Source: Rhabdophis nuchalis (lineage: Eukaryota; Chordata; Lepidosauria; Squamata; Natricidae). From it: DNA of 64,000 nt. The position numbers were made by a program, and so were the translations under genes. The notes under the pieces are model-generated. The model saw nothing but the letters and a program-made list of their open reading frames with translations. It ran no database searches and was not told the DNA's origin. Below, piece by piece: positions 10,424-22,250 of this stretch. Location: positions 178,874,776 to 178,938,775 of the forward strand of contig CM077647.1 in assembly GCA_039707465.1 (NCBI GenBank). Reading direction: 5' to 3'. Each line of letters begins with the position of its first letter. Positions within the stretch are counted from its first letter, which is position 1.

Positions 10424-11240
10424 CAGGTTTAGGTTTTATTAGTTTTTTAATACCGCCCTACTCCCGAAGGGACTCAGGGCGGTTTACAGCCAAAGTAAAG
10501 CAGATATATAAAAGTTTTAAAAAAAAACACTTTTAAACGCATATAAAACAATTTGGCCTCTCTTAAAATTAAAAAACCAGACAAACCCCGATTAAAATTA
10601 ATTAATTAATTTTATTTTATTTTTCGAATTTATACCCCGCCCTTCTCCTTGTTACGACCCAGGGCGGCGCACAGGCATTATTAAAACCACAATAAAAACA
10701 ATATACATCATTAAAACATATTAAATTATTAAACCCGTGCTAAAACCCATTTAAAACCCTGCCAAATTGCAATTTATACATAAAAAGTCAGAAACGGGGG
10801 GCTATGCTAGGCCGGCTTGTTGGAATAAATGCGTCTTAAGACGTTGGCGGAAGAGGCGGAGGTCCGAGGAAGTGCGAAGGTCGGGGAGTATGTCGTTCCA
10901 GAGGGCCGGGGCCGCCACAGAGAAGGCCCTTCCCTGGGTGTCGCCAACCGGCATTGCCCAGCTGACGGCACCCAGAGAAGACCCTCTCTGTGGGAGCGGA
11001 TCGGACGAAGGGATGTATGGGGCAGGAGGCGGTCTCGTATATAGCTAGGCCCCGAGCCATGGAGCGATTTAAAGATGGTCGTCAACACCTTGAAGCGCAC
11101 TTGAAAGGCCACAGGCAGCCAGTGCAGCTCACGCAGGAGAGGTGTTATGTGGGCTTGCCTTGGGGCACCCATAATCACCCGCGCGGCCGCATTCTGTACT
11201 AACTGTAGCCTTCGAGTGCACCTCAAGGGGAGCCCCATGT
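10424..11240 (-). mobile_element. L2-type LINE 3' fragments (two tails)
   Basis: A short tail (10424-10560) precedes a longer one (about 10590-11240). The latter encodes MGLPLRCTRRLQLVQNAAAR, HWLPVAFQVRFKVLTTIFKS and PSYIRDRLLPHTSLRPIRSH on the minus strand. Confidence 0.88.
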
Positions 11241-11261
11241 AGAGAGCGTTACAGTTTATTT

Positions 11262-11630
11262 AAACATTCATGTTTTATGCCAGCCCGGCTTGTTGGGAAA
11301 AAAAAAGGTTTTGAGACCACGGCGGAAGGTCAGGGATAGTCCTTAACTCCGGGGGCCATTCGTTCCAGAGGACAGGGGCTTCCACGGAGAAGGCTCTCCC
11401 CCTGGGTGTCGCCAGTTGACATTGTCTAGCCGAGGGCACCATGAGGAGACGCTCTCCAAGGAAGCGTACGGGCCGGTGGGAGGCTCTCAGTGGCAGAAGA
11501 TGATCTTGTAAATACCCAGGTCCTAAGCCATGGAGCGCTTTCAAGATAGTAACCGACACCTTGAATTGCACCCAGAAAATCACCGGAAGCCAGTGTAGCT
11601 CGCGCAGCATTATGGGCCTCCCGGAACACC
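11262..11630 (-). mobile_element. Diverged L2-type LINE 3' fragment
   Basis: Minus-strand LRELHWLPVIFWVQFKVSVT then ILKALHGLGPGYLQDHLLPL and PVLWNEWPPELRTIPDLPP. More diverged than its neighbour, so an older insertion. Confidence 0.85.
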
Positions 11631-12021
11631 GCCTCCTTCACCAAAATGGCCGTGCAGAGCTTTTAGGAGACTTCCAGAGTTCTCCTGGGGGCTGGGGAGG
11701 GCAGAAATGAGCGAGAAACAGGCTGTTTATTTGGCTCACTTTTGCCCCTCTAGCCCCCAGGAGCCTCCAAAAGGCAATTCATGCCCTTTTTTTGGACAAA
11801 AAAACAGGCCCGTTTTCACGAAAAATGGGCCGTTTTTTGCTCTCTACAAGCCTCCTAAAGGCTATTCATGGCCATTTTTGGGAGGGGGGGAAACTGTCCC
11901 GTTTATGCGAAAAACGGGCCGTTTTTGGGAGGTCTGCAGAGTGCAAAACCTTTTTTTAAAAAAAATTTGCCTCTTCAAAATCTTGGTGCGTCTTCTACTC
12001 TGAAAAATATGGTACCTGTAC

Positions 12022-12253
12022 CAAAGGTGGGTTGCTGCAGGTTCGGCCCGGTTCCTCTGAACCGGTTGTGGAATTCAGACCTCGGTCACAGAACCGGCAG
12101 CAACCTAGGCCTGCCGTGACCCTCGGCCGCCGCCATTTTGGATTTTTGTCACTGCGCGCAGGCAGTTCGCTATCAATTGTTCGGCGCCTGCGCCAAGAAC
12201 GATTCGCGCACGGGTTGCGAACTGCTAGTGAAACCGGCCACAACCCACCCCTG
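12022..12253. mobile_element. hAT-like non-autonomous element (AACCGG family)
   Basis: CAAAGGTGGGTTGCTGC to ACAACCCACCCCTG, flanked by ACCTGTAC (12014-12021) and ACATGTAC (12254-12261), 7 of 8 matching. Contains the family's CCTCTGAACCGG core. Confidence 0.8.
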
Positions 12254-12529
12254 ACATGTACACAGTGAGTAAAACCAATCTTGGGAGTTTAACCAGGTTG
12301 TTTTCCTCTCCACCCTTTCCACCCCCCCACCCACCCCTCTTTTAAAGTTTCCAGAGATTTGGTCCACCTGCTGGACACAAAGCCTCTTCTCTCGTCGTTA
12401 ATGCCGTGCTGGCCGGTGCGTGGACAGGTGGACGGATAGCGGCTGAGCTTCTGAAAGTGTCCCGTTGAGTTTCCACCCGCTTGCTGGGATCCTCGTTTCA
12501 TGGTCCCCACCCCACAGATTAGCAGATGA

Positions 12530-12840
12530 ATAGAGTTGGAAGGCACCTTGGAGGTCATCTAGCCCAACCCCGCCCCCTCCAACCCAAGCACGAGACCCTG
12601 CACCCTTCTTGATGGGTACAGATCAACAAGAGTTGGAAGGGGCGCTGTCGGTCATCTAGTCTAATACCACCCACCCAAGCAGGAGACCCTACGCCATTTC
12701 TGACAAGATGGTCATCCAGTCTCTTCTTGAAAGCCTCCAGGGATGAAGCTCCCACAACTTCCGAAGGCAACTTCTGTTCCATGGATTGATTGTTCTCCCT
12801 GTCAGGAAATCTCTCCTTATTTCTAGGTTGAATCTCTCCT
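12530..12840 (-). mobile_element. Two short CR1 3' ends
   Basis: Two successive copies of the reversed CR1 terminus (GAGTTGGAAGG..., then CATCTAG), at about 12533-12600 and 12628-12838. The stretch 12262-12529 has no recognised feature. Confidence 0.75.
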
Positions 12841-12842
12841 GA

Positions 12843-13615
12843 TAATACAATAATACAATAGCACAGTTGGAAGGGACCTTGGAGATCTTCTAGTCCAACC
12901 CTCTGCCTAGGCAGGAAACCCTATACCATTTCAGACAAATGGCTATCCAACATCTTCTTGAAGACTTCCAGGGTTGGGGCATTCACAACTTCTGGAGGCA
13001 AGTTGTCCCACTGATTAATTGTTCTGACTGTCAGGAAATTCCTCCTCAGTTCTAAGTTGCTTCTCTCCTTGATTAGTTTCCACCCATTTCTTCTTGTTCT
13101 GCCCTCAGGTGCCTTGGAGAATAGCTTGACTCCCTCTTCTTTGTGGCAACCCCTGAGATATTGCAACACTGCTATCATGTCTCCCCTGGTCCTTCTTTTC
13201 ATTAAACTAGACCTACCCAGTTCCTGCAACCGTTCTTCATATGTTTTAGCCCCCAGTCCCCTAATCATCTTGGTTGCTCTTCTCTGCACTCTTTCCAGAG
13301 TCTCCACATCTTTTCTACATCGTGGTGACCAAAACTGGATGCTGTATTCCAAGTGTGGCCTTATCAAGGCCTTATAAAGTGGCATTAACACTTCACGTGA
13401 TCTTGATTCTCTCCCTCTGTTGATGCAGCCTAGAACTGTGTTGGCTTTTTTGGCAGCTGCTGCCCACGGCTGGCTCCTATTTAAATGGTTGTCCACTAGG
13501 ACTCCAAGATCCCTCTCACAGTTGCTATTATTGAGCAAGGTCCCACCTATACTGTACCTGTACATTTGGTTTTTCTTGCCTAAAGTAGAACCTGACTCTT
13601 TTCACAATTGAATTT
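12843..13615 (-). mobile_element. CR1 LINE 3' fragment with a 214-codon open frame
   Basis: Encodes [60 protein letters not shown] and LELRRNFLTVRTINQWDNLP: the C-terminal third of CR1 ORF2, after the catalytic RT motifs. 5'-truncated, so not autonomous, but uninterrupted. Confidence 0.93.
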
Positions 13616-13639
13616 CATTTTGTTAGATAGTGCCCAATG

Positions 13640-14128
13640 TTCAAGTTTGTCCTTGGTCGGTTTCCATCCATTATTCCTTGTCTGGCCTTCAGGTGCTTTG
13701 GATAATAGCTTGAACTCCTCCCTCCTCTCTGGGGCAGCCCCTCAACTATTGGAAGATTGCTCTCCTGTCTTCCCTGGTCCTTCTCTTCCCTAGACTAGCC
13801 AGGCCCAGTTCCTGCAACCCGTTCCTTGAATGTTTGAGCCTCCAGTCCCCTCATCATCCTGGTTGCTCTTCTCTGCACTCTTTCTAGAGTCTCAACACCT
13901 TTTTATAGTGTGGTCACAAAAACTGGATGCACGGTTCCAGGTGTGGTCTTTCGAAGGCTTTATACAGTATATAGAGTGGTATTAATCCCTCAGCTGATCT
14001 TGATTGTATCCCTCTGTGGGGTTTTTTGTTGTTGTTAATGCAATTTAGGATGGCATTGGCTTCTTTGGCTACCGCCACACTCTGCTGGCTCATATTAAGC
14101 TGGTTGTCCATTAAGACTCCAAGATCAC
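13640..14128 (-). mobile_element. Older CR1 LINE fragment
   Basis: The same region of CR1 as the preceding copy but more diverged (MDNQLNMSQQSVAVAKEANA). It stops where the AATAG array starts. Confidence 0.85.
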
Positions 14129-14583
14129 TTTAGAATAGAATAGAGTAGGGTAGAGTAGAGTAGAATATCGAGAGTAGAATATAGAGAAGAAAAGAGAATA
14201 GAATAGAATAGTGTAGAGTAGAGTAGAATATAGAGAATAGAAGAGAATATAGTGAATAGAATAAATAGAAGAGAATATAGAGAAGAGGATATAGAGAAGA
14301 GAATAGCATGGAATGGAATGGAATGGAATGGAATAGAATAGAATAGAATAGAATAGAATATAGGGAAGAGAATATAGTGAATAGAATAAATAGAATAGAA
14401 TATAGAGAAGAGGATATAGAGAAGAGAATAGCATGGAATGGAATGGAATAGAATAGAATAGAATAGAATAGAAGAGAATATAGGGAAGAGAATATAGTGA
14501 ATAGAATATATTGAATAGAATAAGAAGAGAATATAGAGAAGAGAATACAGAAAATAGAATAGAATAGAGCAGAATAGAGTAGA

Positions 14584-15062
14584 GTGGCATGGGACCTAGC
14601 TATCTGCGGGATCGGATCCTGCCCCATACATCCCTGCGGCCGATTCGCTACCACAGAGAGGGGCTTCTCCGGGTGCCGTCCACTAGGCTATGCCAGCGGG
14701 CGACGCCCAGGGGAAGGGCCAGGGGAAGGGCCCTCTCTGTGGCGGGCCCGGCCCTCTGGAACGACCTTCCCCCCGAAATCAGAACAACCACGGACCTCCG
14801 CTCCTTCCGTCAAAAATTGAAAACACACTTTTTCTGCTTGGCCGGCCTAGGTTAGTCTTCCGTCTTTTGATAGGGTTTTAGGTTTTTTTTAGTATAATTT
14901 AAATTGAGGGGATTTTAGCGCAGGGACAATTTCGGTTTAATTCGTTTTTATCCATCGTATTTGTTTATGTATATATTTTTATAGTATTTTAATTTTTCCC
15001 TGTGCACCGCTCCGAGTCCCCTTGGGGAGAGGATGCGGTTATATAAATAAAAATTTGAATTT
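14584..15062 (+). mobile_element. L2-type LINE 3' fragment inside the AATAG array
   Basis: Encodes MGPSYLRDRILPHTSLRPIR then ALWNDLPPEIRTTTDLRSFR; 3' end TGTGCACCGCTCCGAGTCC and an A-rich tail. Confidence 0.88.
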
Positions 15063-15286
15063 GAACTGAATTTTGAAGAGTAGAGTAGAGTAGAGTAGAG
15101 TAGAATAGAGAATAGAACAGAACAGAACAGAACAGAATAGAATGTAGAGAATAGAATAGAATAGAAGTAAAGTGTAATAGAAAAGAATAGAATAGAATAT
15201 AGGGAAGAGAATATAGTGAATAGAATATATTGAATAGAATAAGAAGAGAATATAGAGAATAGAATAGAATAGATAGCTAGAATATA

Positions 15287-15735
15287 TAGCTCGGGGCCTA
15301 GCTATATACGTGACCGCCTTCTGCCCCATACATCCCTTTGTCCAATCCGCTCCCACAGAGAGGGCCTTCTCAGGGTGCCGTCGGCCGGGCAATGCCGGTT
15401 GGCGACACCCAGGGGAAGGGCCTTCTCTGTGGCGGGCCGGGCCCTCTGGAACGACCTACCCCCCGACCTTCGCACCATCTCGGACCTCCGCCTCTTCCGC
15501 CAACGCCTGAAGACGTACCTATTCCAACAAGCCGGCCTAGCGTAGCTCCCCTGTTTCTGACTATATTTATAAATTTTAAATTTTTAGAGTTTTAAAGGGT
15601 TTTAGCACGGGTTTTAGGTTAATTTAATATGCTTTTTAGAGTTTGTATTGTTATGTAATGGTTTTTAATGATGCCTGTGCGCCACCCTGGGTCCTAACAA
15701 GGAGAAGGGCGGGGTATAAATTTGATTAAAAAAAA
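15287..15735 (+). mobile_element. Second L2-type LINE 3' fragment inside the AATAG array
   Basis: Truncated at almost the same point as the copy at 14584 but clearly different in sequence, with the 3' end CGCCACCCTGGGTCC and an A-rich tail. Confidence 0.88.
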
Positions 15736-16363
15736 AAAAGAATAGAGCAGAGTAGAGTAGAGAACAGAACAGAATAGAATGTAGAGAATAGAAGAGAATA
15801 GAAGAGAATATAGAGAAGAAGAGAATATAGAGAATAGAATAGAATAGAATTAAAGTGTAATAGAATAGAATAGAATAGAATACAGGGAAGAGAATATAGT
15901 GAATAGAATATATTGAATAGAATAAGAAGAGATTATAGAGAATAGAATAGAGCAGAATAGAGTAGAGAACAGAGCAGAACAGAATAGAATAGAATGTAGA
16001 GAATAGGGTAGAATATAGAGAATAGAATAAATAGAAGAGAATATAGAGAAGAGGATATAGAGAAAAGAATAGCATGGAATGGAATGGAATAGAATAGAAT
16101 AGAATAGAATATAGGGAAGAGAATATAGTGAATAGAATAAGAAGAGAATATAAAGAGAATATAGAAAATAGAATAGAATAGAGCAGAAGAGTAGAGTAGA
16201 GAATAGAATAGAACAGAACAGAACGGAATAGAATGTAGAGAATAGAATAGAATAGAAGTAAAGTGTAATAGAAAAGAAAAGAATAGAATACAGGGAAGAG
16301 AATATAGTGAATAGAATATATTGAATAGAATAAGAAGAGATTATAGAGAATAGTCTATTATCT

Positions 16364-19300
16364 TTAGGATCTCCAAAATCCACGTTCCCTCGGTACAGGC
16401 GTCGAGACGTCCAAAGTTCCAAGTGCATAGTCCACAAATGGCTTCCAAGTCTTCCAAAAGATATCATTTTTATAAACCCCCTCTCTAAATTTAATATCAC
16501 ACGTCATTTTATCATTTAAGGCTAATTTCCACATTTCACAATACCATTCTTCTATTTTAATATTTACCTCTATTTTCCAATATCTTGCTATTACAATTCT
16601 ACCCATTATAATCATAATTCTAATCAGTTCTTTCTCGTGTTTTGTTAACTCTGGTTCATTAATTATCAATAACAATATAGTTTCTGGTCTCAATATTATT
16701 ATTCTTTTCATCATTTCACACATTGTTCCTTCTAATTGCTGCCAAAACTTTTTAATTTTCACACATTTATACCACATATGCTCATAAGTTCCCAATTCCG
16801 TATTACATCTCCAACATTTATCATTCATTTTTTTATCTATCAGTGATCATCTTAGTGGGGTCCAGTACCATTTCCAAACAACCTTAAAATTATGTTCTTT
16901 AATCCTTATAGATAAAGTCCTCATAATCCGACTCTTCCAATTCTCATTCCAATCCAAATCCAATATTTTAATCTTTAGATCTTCCTCCCAATTCTTTTTC
17001 ATTACCATTTGTGGATTTCCATCAAAGTTTATAATCCTGTATATCTTACTGACGAGTCCTTTTAACCCGGTTTCATCTTTAATAATTTGAGATACTAAAC
17101 TTTCAAACTTAGTTTTACTTCTATCTATGTTACATATTCCCCTTACTTTCATATTCCATTTTTCTACCTGTATTTTTTCAAACCAATTTAACTCCAATTT
17201 TTGAATTACTTTTTTCTTCCTACTTTCAGTTCCTAAGGCTCTTAACCAATCTACTATATTTCCTATATTTTCATCTTCAATTACTTTGTTCCGACTTATA
17301 TTGGTTTTAATCGGCCAACTTTCAGTTGTCTTTCCCAAAAACGTTATATCCGGAATCAATTTTTTAACAAATTTATTCCAAGTTTTACTCAACCCTTTTA
17401 ACCAATAACTATTAATTGTCTTTTTTGTTTTTGCTCTATCTAAAAACCATATAGACCCAAATCTCTTAATATCTTTTAACTCCAGATCTCCCCAATGACC
17501 ATCTCCACCTTTAAGTATTTTTATCACAGTTCTAATATTATATGCCCGATAATAATTAAGTAGATTGGGAATTCCCAATCCACCCTCTTTTTGATTTTGA
17601 TACCACAATTTCTTCATTAATCTTGGTCTTTTCCCACCATTACAAAATTTATCTAATTTCTTCTGATATTCTTCTATATCTTTCTCTGTCAAATTTAATG
17701 GTAGCATCTCAAATAAAAAGTTAAACTTTGGTAATAACATCATTTTACACATTGCAATTCTACCAAACCAAGACAACTTTATCTCTTTATATTTATCTAT
17801 CTTTTTTTCTACTTCCTTCAGCATCACCTCATAATTAATTTTTTTTAAATCTCTAACTTTAAGTGAAAGTGTTATCCCCAAGTATTTCAATGTATTCTTA
17901 GCTCTTATCCCAAATTGTTCTTGCATACTCTCCCACTCCTTACCATCTTTATTCATTAGTAATTCAGATTTTGACCAATTTACCTTTAAACCTGTCATTT
18001 CTTCAAATTCTATCAAATGTTTATTTATCCTCTTTAAATCTCTCTCTATATCTTTCAAAATAATCAAAGTGTCATCCGCATACAAATTTATCTTATATCC
18101 CTTATAACCTTCCAACTCTTCATCTGCTTCTATCAATTTAATCAAAATTTCCATAACTAACAAAAATAATGTTGGAGACAAGGGACATCCTTGTCTCGTG
18201 CCTGCTTCCAATTTAATCTCTTCCGTCATTATTCCATTCACCTTTACCTTTGCACTGCTTTTTTGATACAGTTTTGAAATAACATGTATAAATTTATTAC
18301 CAAAGCCTAATGCCTCGATAATTACTTTTATAGTATCCCATTGTACAGAATCAAAAGCTTTAAAAATATCTAACGATATTATACCTAATTCATCTCCATT
18401 ATTCTCTGCTACATCTATAATATTCAATACTCTTCTAATTATATCACTCATATATCTACCTTTAACAAACCCTACTTGGTTATAACTTATATATTTATCT
18501 ATAAAACTATTTAATCTATTACTTATAATAGCTGTAAATATTTTAGCATCTTGGTTGATTAAAGAAATAGGTCGATAGGACTCAATCCTCTCAAGATCTT
18601 TATCCGGTTTAGGAATTATAGATATTACTGTCTTATTCCATGACATCGGGACTTCTCCACCATGTAAAATTCCATTGAATAATTTTTGTAGTTTTGGTAC
18701 TATTAGTTCCTTGAAATCTTTATAAAATTCAGCAGGTAATCCATCTTCTCCTGGGGTCTTCCCTAATTTTAACTCTTGTATTATTTCATTAATTTCCTCC
18801 TGTGTAATATCTCTTTCCATCAAGTCTTTGTATGTTTGATCTATCTTCATACCATATTTTCCAAGATGATTCTTCAATTTTTCTAAATCAATTGATTTCT
18901 TTAAGTATAATTTTTGAAAAAAATTCCTAGCTACTTCACATTTCTCCAATCTCTTATAACACCTTATACCTTTATCATCTATCAGAGAACCAATTTCTCT
19001 CTTTTGAGTTTTATTTTTCGCCGTCTTTGCCAATAACCTAGAATTTTTATTACTAAATTCAAAAAAATCCCTATTCAAATATCTTAAATTTTTTTTAACC
19101 AATTCAATATCTTCTTCTATCAATTTAGTTTTTAATAAGGTCAATTCCTCCAAACATTTTTTATCTTTCGTAAGTGAGAATTGGTTCTCCAATATCTTAA
19201 TTTGTCTTGTATCCTGATCAATTTTTGCTTTGTATTCTCTATATTTCCTGCTTGACAATTTAATACTTTCTCCTCTAAATATGGCTTTCATGGTATCCCA

Positions 19301-20149
19301 AACAATTTCAAATTTGACCTCTTCATTATCATTCAATTCCCAACTTTCCTTCCATTTTTTGAATATCCATATTTTATCCTCCTCCCTTTTATACAATTTT
19401 TCATCATATCTCCAACCTCTTTCCTTTTTCTCAAAATTAAAATCTATTTCCATCATGACTTCTACATGGTCAGAATCCTTAAAAATTCCCACATCTATTC
19501 TATCTACTTTATTCAGCAAATCTTTAGAAACAAAAATATAATCAATCCTTGAATAAGTATTATGTACCTTAGAACAAAATGTATACACCCTTTCAGGGCC
19601 TTTCAACTCTCTCCAAACATCTGCCACACTGTTTTGAAACATCCAATTATTTAAAATTTCCCCTTTATTTGTTTGTCTAAAGCGGGTAGGATTATTACTA
19701 TCAATTTTATCCCTAATTAGGTTGAAATCTCCCGCCACAATTACTTTCCCTTCACTTTCTATTTCCAAAATCTTAGTAATTTTATCCAAAAATCCCTTTT
19801 GTTTTTCATTCGGTAAATATAAATTAACCAATGTCACTTTTTGCTCGTTAATATTCCCTGTAATTATTAAATATCTGCCTTCCTCATCTCTAATTACTTG
19901 TTTTTTCTCGAAGTGTACCCTATTTGATATCAATATCGCAACTCCTCTAGCTTTGGAAGTCCCAAAAGATTTTTCATAAATTTGCATACCTTTAATATTC
20001 ATTCTATTAAAATCCTCAGATTTTTGATGAGTTTCCTGCAAAAATAATATATCTGGAGAATCCCTTTTAAATTTAAGTTCCAATCTTTTCCTTTTTATAT
20101 GATTGCCTGTACCTTTCACGTTCCATGTCATTATTTTTATAAACCGCAT
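16364..20149 (-). pseudogene. L1 ORF2 endonuclease/reverse transcriptase with one in-frame stop
   Basis: From MRFIKIMTWNVKGTGNHIKR a 1,100-codon frame runs to a TGA at 16849-16847, then the same frame continues for 160 more codons to 16364. Residues 1-240 are an APE endonuclease (FLQETH, VAGDFNLI, DYIFVSKDL, DSDHVEV). About 440-720 are the RT: AEFYKDF, YRPISLINQDAKIFTAIISN, LDIFKAFDSVQWD, RQGCPLSPTLF and the catalytic LYADDTLIIL. After the stop comes the L1 zinc-knuckle CX2CX8HX4C (CWRCNTELGTYEHMWYKC). The break removes only the C-terminal domain from the first frame. The element is otherwise unbroken, suggesting recent activity. Confidence 0.93.
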
Positions 20150-20416
20150 TTAAGCGGTAACTTTTTTAAGCCTGACCCCTCCTCTTCCTTTATGTGCACA
20201 CCAAACACCAAACAAAAAAGACATACAAAAACATAAAACTCCACAAACAATATATAACAAACAACATAAACAAAAAACTCAAATATCAAACACAACAACC
20301 ACAACAAATAACAAGCAATCTTCATCCCCCACATCCTCAATCAGATATCGCCTCTATATAAAGAGTGCGGGGGAGTGGGACGTGCCGATGGTCGGATCAC
20401 CTCTTCGGGCTGTTCT

Positions 20417-21451
20417 TTAAATTCCACTTTCAAAAAAAGAAGACAAGGCTGGCTTCACCCCGGACTCAGCTTCCTGCTTTTTACTAAGATCCTCCATCTT
20501 GTCTGGCGTTCGTTCAGTATCTTCACGAATTTTCTTATACTCAGAGACTGCCGGGGAAATTTCTTTTCTCTTTAAACTCTTGGGATCCTGGCCGCCAGCT
20601 GCACCTCTTTCTTCCAAAATTGGGGATTCCTCTTGTACTCCACCCGTCTTAAGCATATAATCTTTAATTTCTACCAAATCTTCCTCTTTCTCAATCAGCC
20701 CAAGCCCCCGAATTAATCTTAATACATCTGTTTCTGAAGTAATAGTATGCATCCTTCCTTTATAAAAAAACTTAAGTTGCTGTAGTGGCCTCCAATTGTA
20801 CTTAATATCATTGTCTCTCAAGAGCTTTGTAACTGGTTTCAAATGATATCTCCAAGCTCTGTCTTCCCTGGAAATATCCGGAAAAACTTGAATCTCTTTC
20901 TCCTCAAACTTAGGAACACCTTCCAGATCTCTTATTTTTGCCATAACCTCTAGTTTATCTCCAAGGTTTGCAAATCTTACTAAAACATTTCTAACCGCTC
21001 CACCTTGCCTCTTATAACCAATTCTAAAAACACTTACTAAATTTGCTGCTGTATATTCAAATCCAAAATCATTCAACCATTTTAGCACCCTCTGCTTCAA
21101 ATCGTCCGGTCTATTTTCTGGAATATTACGTATAACAATATTGAATTTTCTAGCTTCTTCCTCCAAAAGACTAATTCTCTTATCTTGCTGCTGGTTTTTA
21201 TAAAAAATTCCTTCCATCTTACGATCAATTTGTGCGTCGTGTGCATGAATTTGTTCAATTTCATCTTTAATAAATTTCACCTCCGCGTTTTGCTTTACAA
21301 AACTAACATTCAATTCACTTATCTGTTCTTTAGCTTTTTGAACTTCCAATGTCAAATTAGCCACATGATCCGTTAATCCGGTTAACTTTTCTCCAATTGT
21401 ATTCAAAGCTCCGAAGATCCTTTCCAGCTCTGAAGGCTGTTGAGTCGACAT
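20417..21451 (-). CDS. L1 ORF1 protein (RNA-binding chaperone)
   Basis: A complete 344-residue frame starting MSTQQPSELERIFGALNTIG. About residues 15-110 form a heptad coiled coil (KAKEQISELNVSFVKQNAEV), as needed for trimerisation. An RRM-like block follows (RKFNIVIRNIPENRPDD... VRFANLGDKLEVM), then a C-terminal domain with ISREDRAWRYHLKPVTKLLR and NWRPLQQLKFFYKGRMHTI, matching L1 ORF1p order. The acidic/basic tail (about 275-344) has no known fold. In the family ORF1p coats L1 RNA and is needed for retrotransposition. No stops or frameshifts, so it may still be expressible. Confidence 0.9.
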   Translation of the reverse strand: MSTQQPSELERIFGALNTIGEKLTGLTDHVANLTLEVQKAKEQISELNVSFVKQNAEVKFIKDEIEQIHAHDAQIDRKMEGIFYKNQQQDKRISLLEEEARKFNIVIRNIPENRPDDLKQRVLKWLNDFGFEYTAANLVSVFRIGYKRQGGAVRNVLVRFANLGDKLEVMAKIRDLEGVPKFEEKEIQVFPDISREDRAWRYHLKPVTKLLRDNDIKYNWRPLQQLKFFYKGRMHTITSETDVLRLIRGLGLIEKEEDLVEIKDYMLKTGGVQEESPILEERGAAGGQDPKSLKRKEISPAVSEYKKIREDTERTPDKMEDLSKKQEAESGVKPALSSFFESGI

Positions 21452-22075
21452 TTCAGTTCAAAACAGACTTTATATTTATACTTCTTTGCCAAGAGGGTCT
21501 CTTAAAGAATAAGGGCAAACAATGTTCCAAATCAGATAAGGCTAAGCCGGCTTAAAATGCACCAAAAGAGCCAAAAAAAAAAAGCCTAGGGGAGCTTCCC
21601 CAGTTTATTTAACTTTTAAGCCTCCATTTTAAGTCTAATCGAAAAAGCTTGTCCGCTACATTCAGCTCACACAGTCCACTTTAAAAGAATTAGAAAGTTC
21701 AAAGGAGTTATAATCCACATGCCATCACCAACTTCCTTCTTTCTTAAACTTCAGCTTGTATTTACCGCCTTGTAGCAAGACAAAAGGCATGCAAATGATC
21801 TTTGCCAGAGACAAAGGGTAACCCCCCTTACCTCGGCCGCTCGCCAACTCTCTGCTCCACGGAGAAACAAAACTTTGAAATTCAAGCAGTTCGAGTTGTC
21901 CGATCACTTTGAAAAAGCAATTTACAAGTCACACCGACCTTCCAAAACATCTATAAACATTTCCAGCTCTCAGCGGCGCGTTTTAATCACTTTAATCCAC
22001 ATTTGTTGGTAAAAAGAAGCCCTACGAGGTGGAGAAAACGTCCTCACCTCATCCGGCCATAACCACGCCCCCATA

Positions 22076-22160
22076 TATTGAATAGATTAAGAATAGAATA
22101 TAGAGAAGAGAATATAGAGAATAGAACTGAACTGAACTGAACAGAACAGAACAGAACAGA
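22076..22160. repeat. AATAG/GAACT-type array right of the L1
   Basis: The same motif family as 14129-16350, changing to GAACA units; apparently the other side of the array split by the L1. Confidence 0.85.
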
Positions 22161-22164
22161 ATAG

Positions 22165-22250
22165 AATAGCAGAGTTGCGAGGGACCTGGGAGGTCTTGTA
22201 GTCCAACCCCCTTCTTAGGCAGGAAATCCCTCTCACTGACCACTATTCAA
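22165..22250 (-). mobile_element. CR1 LINE 3' tip
   Basis: AGAGTTGCGAGGGACCTGGG then AGGTCTTGTAGTCCAACCCC, the reversed CR1 end. Confidence 0.75.

Larger units (their letters stand above)
10344..12012. mobile_element. TIR element with TA flanks, enlarged by nested L2 fragments
   Basis: Ends CCGTATTTTTCAGCGTATAA and CTACTCTGAAAAATATGG are inverted and both are flanked by TA, as in Tc1/mariner-type elements. A compact relative is at 59272-59623. The interior has L2-type fragments on the minus strand and a block at 11640-11960 of repeated GGGCCGTTTTT motifs. Confidence 0.7.
14129..16350. repeat. (AATAG)n-derived array with higher-order structure, split by two L2 tails
   Basis: Three blocks (14129-14583, 15070-15286, 15741-16350) of AATAG variants such as GAATAGAATAGAAT and GAATGGAATGG. 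A longer motif GAATATAGGGAAGAGAATAT then AGTGAATAGAATA recurs near 14345, 14480, 15196, 15877, 16109 and 16287, so the array has higher-order units. Frames rich in ILFYSILF are translation of this repeat. Confidence 0.92.
16351..22075 (-). mobile_element. Full-length L1-clade LINE
   Basis: About 5.7 kb on the minus strand: a G-rich start (GGGGGCGTGGTTATGGCCGG, near 22072), a 5' UTR of about 620 bp, ORF1 (20417-21451), a 267-bp inter-ORF spacer, ORF2 (20149-16364) and a very short 3' end. It sits in the AATAG array; TATTGAATAGA flanks both sides (16319-16329 and 22076-22086), but the microsatellite context makes this only a candidate target duplication. No clean poly(A) tail is visible at the 3' end. 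Confidence 0.9.

Noticed and set aside
16847..20149. Annotating the L1 ORF2 as a complete host or viral polymerase gene
   Set aside because: Its domain order is L1 (APE, RT, zinc knuckle), and it is cut short by a stop before the knuckle.
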